A stretch of DNA of 64,000 bases from contig VXAI01000446.1 of the NCBI GenBank assembly GCA_013399305.1, forward strand, positions 186,001 through 250,000. The letters run 5' to 3'. The first letter of the stretch is position 1. Each line of letters begins with the position of its first letter. This DNA is from Rostratula benghalensis. Taxonomy: Eukaryota; Chordata; Aves; Charadriiformes; Rostratulidae. Shown here one piece after another: positions 57,601 to 64,000 of this stretch. The notes below the pieces were generated by a model that had not been told where the DNA came from, made no database searches, and saw only the letters and a list, made by a program, of their open reading frames with translations. The position numbers were made by a program, and so were the translations under genes.

Positions 57601-59772
57601 AGCTACTAAGTGCTCTTGCCACAAAGATGCATCAAACAAATGCAGATGTTTCCATTTTAACGAGAAATCCTATAAAGAGCTTGTAACGATCCCTTGACTC
57701 CATGGGATGATAAAATTGACAAGAATCTGCTTGTTCAGGGCTTGTAAAAAATACCTTGTTTGAGAACAGCTGTTAAGATTATTTTTTTTATATAATGCTT
57801 CATTGTCCCTTATATCTCAGTGTTAAACAGGACCTGATTCCTTTTAACAGCTGGAATACGTGTTGAAATTTGTGTCTAACCATTCCAAGTTCGTGAAAGT
57901 GTATGATAATTTCTGAGAGAAAAAATACACAGCTGCTTAAATGAGACTTCTTGCAGACTAAAAATACCTTGCCTTATGCATTTGCTTATTAGGTTTTTCT
58001 CATTTAAAACCGTTACTAGTCATACCTGACTAGACAGGGGCACAGATTTCTACACGGTCTGGTAATACCAGAGCTTTTTCTCGAACAATGCGGCATTGCT
58101 TTGTCCTGCGCCCCCCGGTGGCTTCACAACAAATTTTATCTATCGGTTCTATGCAAATCCCGGTACTGGAATAGCTGGAGTCAATACATTCTTAAGTAGC
58201 CCTTGGCCTCAGGACCTTTCTTAATGACAGTGCCGTGAAAATAAAGCCAAGCGTTACCTTCAGCACTGTGGAAATTAACTAGGAGAAGGTTTGAAGCCCA
58301 GCGTGATTTATTTTGTCTGCTGCAGAACCAAGCCACCTGCAAGCCTGTTTGTGGTCCCACAGTACACAAAGTCACTGAGGGACAGGGGCTGCTGGACCTC
58401 TGTCTCAGCTGGACGACCAGGACAGCTTTCAAAGTACTTCTTAATTTGTTTGTTGATCTGAGAGGACTCGCACAGTAAAAGATGCCTAATATCCAGGAGA
58501 TGAATCTGAACCTTACATATAACCTACACACTATTGAGTCTGCCTTTCACTTCTGTCAAGGTTTCTTTGCAACTTTCTGACATTGCAAGTGACTGTAAAA
58601 AGGGGGTAGTGAAGATGTGTGGAGCAAAAATGAATCTACTATTGTCGATCGTCATGAAGCCCATATGTGATGGGTAGCACTGCATAATGTGTTTTGTGTC
58701 CCTTTGACTTAAATGTTTCCCAGTGAAATAGTTCCTATTGTTTCTCCTGGATAAATATGCATGTTTCAGGGCCTCTGCCCTTCTCTTTTTCAAATAACTC
58801 ATCAGGTCTCTGCTTATGTGAGGGGTTGCACCGAAGATTTAGCAGGGGGTTGCAGAGTGATTAGGAATCTTGCTGATACAGGACTATTTGTTAGTGGTAC
58901 CCAAAGTCTCAAAGCTCCCCAGTTTATAGTGCTCTATCAGGGAGAAGAATCTAAAACTACAAATCTCTCGCATGAGCAGCCGTACCTGGGAGAAACAGCA
59001 GGAATACTCTCTCACCTCCCCATAAAGTAATTGTGTGAATCTTTTCTAGCTCTCATTTCACAGGTCTCTAATTCTGAGTAGGTGGCACAGCTTATCAGGA
59101 GGTTTCTATTTTTTTTTTTCTTCTTTTTCTTCTACTGCATTAGGCACATGGCAACACTGCTTTGCACATGGCAGCTGCATTGCCTCATGACAAGAACCAG
59201 AAAGAAATCATCCAGTTGCTCCTTGACCACGGGGCAGACCCAAGCATCCGAAACTTAGACAACGATCAGCCAATCCACATGGCTCCTTCTGGAAAAGCTG
59301 GGGATCAGGTACATGCTCCACCTTTCTGCTGCTTCCTAACACATCTGTGCACACCGCAGCTGCCTGTCATTACCAGGAGAACAGTGAGGACAAGTTGTGT
59401 GACGTGGGTCTAACCTTGCAGTGGTGTAGGTTTGGGGGTTCCCAACTTGACCAAACACATCTGAGGCTGAGGAGAGGTGTCAATGTGTAGTTCTTCCACA
59501 TAATGGCAGCAAATCTCAAGGGACTTCACGTTTCATGCCTTTCCAGAAAAGGCTTCTGGAACTCTTTGTAGTCTCTGGTATGTATATATGTGTATTTAGT
59601 TACACATATGCATGTATATAAGCGTGTGTATGTAGGTATTGGGATGTCTGCGTGCACAGTTTCAGATGGTGCATTATGAACTTCTACACTTTTTTTGCAG
59701 GTTAGGCATTTGCTGAAGAAAGGGAAAGTTGCCTATGCGTTCATTTCCTGTCTCCGAAATGCCAGATCCTAA
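34649..59772 (+). CDS. POU2AF1: Predicted long OCA-ankyrin form of POU2AF1 (518 residues)
   Basis: The first four coding exons are as in classical POU2AF1, but the fifth stops at the GTATGT donor at 48616. Seven more exons follow: 51443-51548, 52164-52310, 54404-54455, 54833-54999, 55355-55471, 59144-59308 and 59701-59772. The junction after LPIEKLLLEDEDND makes an intact Thr codon and continues ILHIYAAKGMRAYTL, the same layout as nuclear I-kappa-B proteins. The total is 1557 nt, in frame. Residues 1-243 are OCA-B-like. Residues about 244-518 form about seven ankyrin repeats most like NFKBID. The expected role is a nuclear coactivator bridging POU factors and NF-kappa-B p50. Exon structure is directly readable. 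That one transcript joins both halves is inference, supported by phase, by motif continuity, and by my finding no other suitable upstream exon between 48.7 and 51.4 kb. Confidence 0.8.
35745..35788. repeat. Poly-T followed by (TTTTG)n microsatellite
   Basis: About fifteen T are followed by about five TTTTG units, in POU2AF1 intron 1. Confidence 0.9.
39111..39135. repeat. (TTTG)n microsatellite
   Basis: Several TTTG units with one TGTG interruption lie in POU2AF1 intron 1. Confidence 0.85.
43537..43557. repeat. Poly-T run
   Basis: An uninterrupted T run of about 21 bases lies in POU2AF1 intron 1. Confidence 0.9.
45667..45794 (+). CDS. POU2AF1: POU2AF1 exon 2, OCA-domain exon
   Basis: This 128-nt exon lies between acceptor tgttctcag and donor GTAGGA. 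It encodes SAPEQPPQPRPYQGVRVK and the rest of the OCA peptide, then a basic KRKRG and an Ala/Thr-rich end. Tyr18, Val21 and Val23 of the Y-Q-G-V-R-V core are all present. Confidence 0.95.
46477..46519 (+). CDS. POU2AF1: POU2AF1 exon 3 (43 nt)
   Basis: The exon lies between acceptor ctcttctag and donor GTAATG. It encodes VVLPHQPLPSYSPM and the first base of Gly. VVLPHQPL is a near-invariant OCA-B block. Confidence 0.93.
46610..46881 (+). CDS. POU2AF1: POU2AF1 exon 4
   Basis: This 272-nt exon lies between acceptor gttttttag and donor GTAAGT. It encodes the central activation region with DEGALCSGW, DYVSHEAVSCPYTADMYVQP and SSVLTYTSQPLITNFA. The frame stays open 32 codons beyond the donor, to 46977, so a retained intron would give a truncated protein. 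Confidence 0.95.
48344..48655 (+). CDS. POU2AF1: POU2AF1 exon 5, with internal donor before the last 13 codons
   Basis: The acceptor is ttttaacag. The exon encodes PRSTTPAVVP, PLTYFPWAQPLS, FVPLPISIPEP and LPIEKLLLEDEDND. From there two outcomes are possible. Reading on gives TYVLNHALSVEGL and a stop at 48653-48655. Using the donor GTATGT at 48616-48621 leaves a phase-2 end that fits exon 51443. The tail closely resembles the mammalian OCA-B C-terminus, so both readings look functional. Confidence 0.93.
   Translation, partial: PRSTTPAVVPQLEVTDQQPPLTYFPWAQPLSALPASTLQYQPASSTLSGPQFVPLPISIPEPAPQELEDARRVIGTLPIEKLLLEDEDNDTYVLNHALSVEGL
48656..50250 (+). other. POU2AF1: Probable 3' UTR of short POU2AF1
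   Basis: The stop is followed by about 1.6 kb without a further exon. The first AATAAA after the stop is at 50226-50231, with a GT-rich stretch just after it. A long 3' UTR fits what is known of mammalian POU2AF1. Early polyadenylation here would stop transcription before the ankyrin exons. Confidence 0.6.
50226..50231 (+). promoter_or_regulatory. POU2AF1: Poly(A) signal for the short POU2AF1 form
   Basis: AATAAA is followed about 30 bases later by GTGTTTTATTT. It lies between the OCA-B stop codon and the first ankyrin exon. Confidence 0.55.
51443..51548 (+). CDS. Ankyrin exon 1 of POU2AF1 long form (106 nt)
   Basis: The acceptor is tttactgtcttag and the donor is GTAATA. The exon starts with one base that completes Thr from the 48615 donor, then ILHIYAAKGMRAYTL and RRLDAKEHRGK. 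The KEHRGK end matches the first repeat of NFKBID. Equal in length and phase to exon 1093-1198 of the minus-strand gene. Confidence 0.88.
52164..52310 (+). CDS. Ankyrin exon 2 of POU2AF1 long form (147 nt)
   Basis: The acceptor is cttttttcag, the donor is GTAGGA, and both ends are phase 0. The exon encodes TPLLVAVTARQPAIV, LIQTGADVNAVDNKGQ and SALHLAATYGYDQVLQ. These are textbook ankyrin helices and beta-hairpins. TPLLVA is characteristic of NFKBID. Confidence 0.93.
54404..54455 (+). CDS. Ankyrin exon 3 of POU2AF1 long form (52 nt)
   Basis: The acceptor is gttgcttctag and the donor is GTAAAC. The exon encodes VILSLGFPLDLEMKDFE plus one base. The DLE-x-x-DFEG phrase is close to NFKBID. Confidence 0.9.
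54833..54999 (+). CDS. Ankyrin exon 4 of POU2AF1 long form (167 nt)
   Basis: The acceptor is ggttttccag and the donor is GTAAGG. The exon encodes GHTPLHCAVLAHNALF, then a Gln/Glu-rich loop of about 28 residues, then CIHLLVHTGASIYSR. The inserted loop within this repeat is a nuclear I-kappa-B feature. Confidence 0.93.
55355..55471 (+). CDS. Ankyrin exon 5 of POU2AF1 long form (117 nt)
   Basis: The acceptor is tttttaaaaag, purine-rich at its 3' end but preceded by a long T tract. The donor is GTGAGT. The exon encodes DVKSNKTVLHYTVQDGN, LLRYFLEL and FVNNK. SNKTVLH and FVNxKAHGN are NFKBID-like. Confidence 0.92.
55472..59143 (+). other. Intron of POU2AF1 long form, 3.7 kb
   Basis: The intron begins with the donor GTGAGT and ends in a long T/C tract. 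It has a (GTTT)n tract near 55695-55720. The 164-codon open frame at 57203-57697 shows no recognised domain or splice support. No gene is supported inside it. Confidence 0.7.
55695..55720. repeat. (GTTT)n microsatellite
   Basis: About five GTTT units within the long-form intron. Confidence 0.85.
59144..59308 (+). CDS. Ankyrin exon 6 of POU2AF1 long form (165 nt)
   Basis: The acceptor is ctactgcattag and the donor is GTACAT. The exon encodes AHGNTALHMAAALPHDKN, IIQLLLDHGADPSIRNLDND and QPIHMAPSGKAGDQ. This is the last complete repeat of the I-kappa-B fold, with the family phrase ADPSIRNL-x-N-D/E-QPIH. Confidence 0.93.
59701..59772 (+). CDS. Ankyrin exon 7 and stop codon of POU2AF1 long form
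   Basis: After acceptor ttttttgcag, 23 codons read VRHLLKKGKVAYAFISCLRN and end in TAA at 59770-59772. The R-x-LLK-[KR]-x-x-V ending is like that of NFKBID. Confidence 0.92.
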   Translation, partial: VRHLLKKGKVAYAFISCLRNARS

Positions 59773-60009
59773 GTTGGCCTGCAGGCCTGCAGTTTCTGGA
59801 ATGGTTTCAACTTCAGCTTGCTAATTGCACAAAGCATCTTAGAAAACCTGTGAGGACGGTTAACCAACATTTCCCTGCTCCTAGAGTCTTTAAACCAGGG
59901 TGGGATGACGGTGTTTCTCAACCTGTGGACCACGAGTAGCATGTAAGATATCAGAAGATGAGTCTTCAAAGAGTTGAAAAATCTTATTTTTTTTAAATCA
60001 AAGAATACT

Positions 60010-60015
60010 AATAAA
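60010..60015 (+). promoter_or_regulatory. Candidate poly(A) signal for the long form
   Basis: AATAAA lies 238 bases after the TAA stop. Another AATAAA at 61472-61477 would give a longer 3' UTR that includes the octamer triplet. Confidence 0.5.
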
Positions 60016-61321
60016 CCCCAAGTATTGCTTGCAGGCAAGGAGGCAAGCAAATCAAATGGCTGATACAGAAATAAGCAAAAGTTCAACATACAGCCAACCT
60101 TTGACTTGGCCACAACAGAAACCCATGAAGGTGACAGAACACAAGATGGTAGTTTGGCTATAAAAGGTTGAGAAATACTGCTCTTAAGACATGCTTCTTG
60201 TCAGGTCCTGTGCAGAGGTACTAATTGAAATGCTGAAGCCTTTGTGATGCGCAATTACCTCCATTGTTCCTGCTAGCCTTGGAATGCAGGAATCTGAGGG
60301 GAGGTGAAAGACTGGATGGAAGAGGTCAAGCCAGCCTGAGGCATCACCTCAGGAATGGATATCTGAACTGAAGAGTTCCAAGTGAGGGTTCCTGCAAGCT
60401 GCTACTACCCCATTTCTTAGCACTTCGTGGAAGAAAGCTGAAGCCGCTCTCTGTTGCCAGTCTCTCACCTGACCCAAATAAGAGAAAACAGATGCTTGTA
60501 AGAGCAAGAACATGGGGCAGGTTCTCAGCAGCATGGGTTTGTGTGTCTCCTGTGTGCTTCCCAGTGAGGGGATTCCTCTCTGAGCCTTCCGAGCCAACCC
60601 AAGTCTCTAGCTCTGATGGCAAAGAATAGCTCTGGAAGCACCTCAGAGTGGGGAAATGAACCCTCGCCTGAGGTAATGCTTGTGTAGGAGACAGAGGCTT
60701 CTTTGGGGATTCAGCAGCTTGTAGACATGGATAGGGTAGGAAACGGTTGAGCTGTGTAGGCCTGTACACAGCCGGGTCAGAGTGCAATGTGGTAAGTGCT
60801 CTCCCTATTCCCATTCTTATCTAAGGGGGGCATTTTAATAGATTCTTCTTATTCTTTCTGTGAAATGATTTGTGAATTGCTGTGCAATCAACCAGCAACA
60901 GTATCTCTGCTGGGCCAATAGGATTGAAGGGAGTGGGAGCCACGTTTAACAACCCTTTCACAAAAAGCGTCTCATCTTCAGTACATGTTCTGAATTATAG
61001 TTTGCTATTTTCTCAGTGTTGCACAAGTTGGTTTTTTCTAACAGGACTGAATAATAAGGTGAAGGGCAGATGTCTTAAATCACTGCAGTAACTTCCTTGA
61101 TCACTCACTGACTAACTCAATGGGATGAGGTTTTCTAAGGCACTTGTCGGTCTCGCAGACCTGCACTGTTTAAACAACTGTTTAGCAGACTTGAACAAAA
61201 GCTCTTAAGTGCCACGATCTTCTTGACTTTCTCAGCCTTCTTTTCTGGTGTTTTGTTGTTGCTTCTCACTACATCATATCTACAAACCTGCCAACATCCG
61301 CCGACAAAAAACCATATGTGT

Positions 61322-61349
61322 ATTTGCATATGTTTGCATAAATTTGCAT
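61322..61349 (+). promoter_or_regulatory. Three octamer sites spaced exactly 10 bp
   Basis: ATTTGCAT at 61322 and 61342 flank GTTTGCAT at 61332. The repeat unit is 10 bp, so all three lie on one face of the helix. ATTTGCAT is the Oct1/Oct2 site that OCA-B co-occupies. The location, 1.55 kb past the long-form stop, suggests feedback, but this is inference. Confidence 0.45.
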
Positions 61350-62622
61350 GTATCTGGGTACAGGCCAACAAAAGCATGTGCTTTCTTACTTTGAAGGGAT
61401 GTTATAACAAGCCTTGAATTGAGTGATAACTGCATTGGTGGGTTAGTACTGTGTGTGGAGACAATATGGTCAATAAAATACCCATTTCTTGAACTTGCTA
61501 GCAACAGAACTGTAAAACTGCAACCAGCATGTGGCGTGTGATGCACTAGGGAAAATGTAAAAAGGATTTTGCTGTCTAGAACTGTCTATGAGATGACAGA
61601 AGTCCTTTTGCAGCAAGTGAAAAAAGTACATGAGCTGCTTTCTAGAGTGGCTTTATCTCTTTATTGTTTTATCTGCCTTCTCTTGGATGTTTAATACAGA
61701 GCAACGCCATCAGTGATTTGCAGTCTTTAAAATCACTGTCTGCAGAATATCTGGGAAAACATCGGTCTGGGGAGGGATGGATGTGGCTTCATTCAAAGCA
61801 TCACTTGGGCAGCCTGTGCTACTTGGAGTTGATAGACGAGATTTGCAGAGAGAAGATCCCATGATCGACCCAGGAATGATTCATTCTCTCTACAGGCACA
61901 TCTGTGTTCAGCTTCCCAAAGCTTGTACATTAGAAGCCTGCTCTGAAGCCAGCCACAATCAACAAGCTGTTCATGTTGTCTTTGGACTGGATCCACGAGA
62001 CAGTTGGAGGCTGCTGCATGTCGAGCACCTTTCCCTGTCAAGCCAGGCAGTTCCTGGGCTGTGTATCGAGAAAATTCCTTTTAAGGCTCAAAGGTGGCCT
62101 GAGTCTTCTGTGCTGGGGTGAATTTCATTGATTTGAGCAGTATCTGAACTATCACAGTTAACTCCTCCATTTTTTATGACTATTTCAGGGGAAATGTACC
62201 TTTTATAACCTTAGCGGTACTGGCTGTGTGTGATACCCCTTTATTTGCACAGTTTATCTCTTCCTACCTGTGGCTTTGGGTAAGTTGTTAATAACAAAGG
62301 TTTGTTATCACCAAACAAATGTTCTGAAGTGGCACCATAGAAATCACCAGTCGGTTGGCAAGGAAAACCTTTTGATCAAATAGTCTGTGCAACTGGCAAA
62401 GAACTTGAAAATAAGAACCTTTTATTTTCTCTATAACTGCGGGTTACTTCTGGAGCTATTCATGGCTTTTGTGAGAATGGGATGATGCTCACTTTTGTGT
62501 AAACAGTCGTTTATAGAGGCTGGCGGGACTTCACCTGGCAGGGACTGATAAAATGCCAGTCTTTAGTGCTGTGCCAGCTCCATTTAAGATAAGCTACTTT
62601 CCTTTACCTCCCCACCTTTTTT

Positions 62623-62645
62623 GGGGGGAGGGAGGGAAATGGGGG
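62623..62645 (+). repeat. G-run tract with quadruplex pattern
   Basis: Runs of 6, 3, 3 and 5 guanines are separated by A, A and AAAT. Confidence 0.75.
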
Positions 62646-64000
62646 AAACAAGAGGGGAAAGAATATGTTCCTCATAGCCAAACCTTTGAATAGGCCTCTG
62701 TTGTTTTTTTTAACCTTTCTTGTGTCCACAAGACATCATTGTGTCAACAGTCAGCAAGCTTTTACTTGCACTGTATGTGTCACCTGGAGCTATTGACATG
62801 GGGTTGGAACAGTGTCTAAAACATGTTTGGAGTCCCTGGCATGGGGGATTGCAAAACAACTGGAGAAAGAATAGCAGAGAAATAGGAAGAGGCTGCAAGG
62901 AAAGGAGGACAGTGCTGCTTACTTAATGGAAGCTGTTAAGAGTCCAGACCCCATTGTATAGAAATGTTTTGCTGGAAATATCCTTGTCCCAGCAGAGCAG
63001 TTGGTAATTTCAGAGCAGCTGGTCCCATGCTTCATGAGGCCAATAGCTTTTACATATCTGCTGTCTTTGAGAACATACTGCACGCTTCCATCTCAGGGGC
63101 TTGGTCACCTGCAAGCCCTGGAAGTGTGGAAGCTCAGTGAGACCAGACCAGCCCTTCAAGAGGCAGCTTCCCCCACTGCAGGGGTGCTTTTTTTGGCTGC
63201 GTCTGGCAAGATCTAAGGAGTAGGAATAAGAATGGAATGTAGGGTAGTTTGTAAGTGCTTATGTTCACACTGCCATTCCTAAGTGGTGGTGCCTAAACAG
63301 CAGCCACAGGTTCAGTGGTGGGCACAACTGCTCTGCAGTGCCCCACAGTCTCCACAGAGCAGTCCTCTTTGCAGATGGAGTGTAACCACTGGTAGCTGTA
63401 CAGAGCTATGCCACAATATACTGATAAGTGTGCAATCTGCTTATAATGTATTAGATTTATGTATCCGCCCGATATGGAGGTGAGAGTTATGCTGTTAGAC
63501 TGTAATACTTCACTGAACTTCCTTGCTAGCATTGTTGTGTAGACTGGGAAGTACTAAGTACTATTAACCTTGCTGTAAAATGTATCAATGTGAGCGCTCC
63601 CTTGTTGAATGCTTACTTAGGGTTTTCACATGCCCCTTCCTGTGCTGTTTGAGAACCTCTCTTCTCAGCTCTGTTAAGCTCAAGCCAACGTTGCCAACCC
63701 ACGGGTAGGATGTGGTCACCCAATTTCCACTAGAAGCCTCAAATATCTTGCCTCAACCTTATCATCTTGTGGCTCTATCAAGTAAGTAATAAAGGGCTGT
63801 GACACGTGGCTGAAGGTGTGCCCGCTCCTCAAGCAGCAGGCAGGAGTAGCTGGCACTAAGCAAGCTGTGGAGCAGGCTAGGAGAGTAATTTCAGCTTTGG
63901 GGAGAGGAGAACTTTTTACTTAACTGTAGAGATGTCTGGAGAAGAAGGTGTGGGTACTGCTAGCTAAATTATATATTTGTCTTCACAGGCATAGTTTCTG

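Larger units (their letters stand above)
60031..64000. other. Downstream region, no supported gene
   Basis: This segment holds an octamer triplet (61322-61349), a second AATAAA (61472-61477) and a G-run tract (62623-62645). Open frames such as 60344-60814 (minus) and 61777-62121 (plus) lack motifs or splice context. The cttcacag at 63981-63988 could be an acceptor for a following exon but only 12 bases remain. Confidence 0.6.

Noticed and set aside
57203..57697. 164-codon open frame inside the long-form intron
   Set aside because: No domain, start context or splice support. It contains a CAATGGGAGG-type segment that reminded me of old sauropsid repeats, but too little to name one.
60344..60814. 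156-codon open frame on the minus strand downstream of the ankyrin exons
   Set aside because: No motif, membrane segment or splice pattern; composition looks non-coding.
61777..62121. 114-codon open frame on the plus strand, possibly a further exon
   Set aside because: The ankyrin gene already ends with a natural stop at 59772, and no family similarity was seen.
63981..64000. Possible splice acceptor cttcacag at the right edge
   Set aside because: Only 12 bases follow, too few to support an exon.

Overview
The window looks like a bird (or at least sauropsid) nuclear genome segment. It is AT-rich and CpG-poor, its genes are split by long GT-AG introns, and it carries a CR1 LINE 3' end at about 10.78-11.27 kb with the typical avian tail. 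No bacterial or viral gene organisation is present. I cannot name the species.

Two gene loci can be reconstructed exon by exon with consistent splice phases. Both belong to the OCA / nuclear I-kappa-B group. (1) On the minus strand, positions 2 to 7434, lies a gene whose protein joins an OCA (OCA-B-type POU-binding) peptide to I-kappa-B-zeta-type ankyrin repeats. It runs off the left edge, so its last repeats are missing, and its first exon was not found. (2) On the plus strand, positions about 34.55 to 60.03 kb, lies POU2AF1 (OCA-B/BOB.1/OBF-1). Its 16-nt first coding segment, three internal exons and a terminal exon give a 256-residue protein ending with the familiar OCA-B tail at 48655. 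A poly(A) signal lies at 50226.

The main finding concerns what follows POU2AF1. Seven further exons (51443-59772) encode a complete ankyrin domain that most resembles I-kappa-B-NS (NFKBID). A strong GT donor (GTATGT) sits inside the last POU2AF1 coding exon, just before its final 13 codons. Splicing from it to the first ankyrin exon keeps the frame and recreates the conserved junction of nuclear I-kappa-B proteins (acidic D-x-D/N-x-T followed by x-L-H). The joined reading frame is 518 residues. The locus therefore appears able to make both classical OCA-B (donor not used, early polyadenylation) and a long OCA-ankyrin protein (donor used). The divergent minus-strand gene has the same design and the same ankyrin exon lengths (106, 147, probably 167 nt), so the two loci look like an inverted duplication of an ancestral OCA-ankyrin gene.

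Layout: 1-7.4 kb, NFKBIZ-like OCA-ankyrin gene (minus). 7.4-34.5 kb, divergent intergenic region with one CR1, a full kappa-B motif and scattered octamers. 34.5-34.66 kb, POU2AF1 promoter and exon 1. 34.7-45.7 kb, long first intron. 45.7-50.25 kb, remaining POU2AF1 exons and 3' UTR. 51.4-60.0 kb, ankyrin exons. 60-64 kb, no supported gene, but a striking 10-bp-phased octamer triplet at 61322-61349.

All exon calls come from reading splice sites, phase and remembered family motifs. No alignment or transcript data were available.
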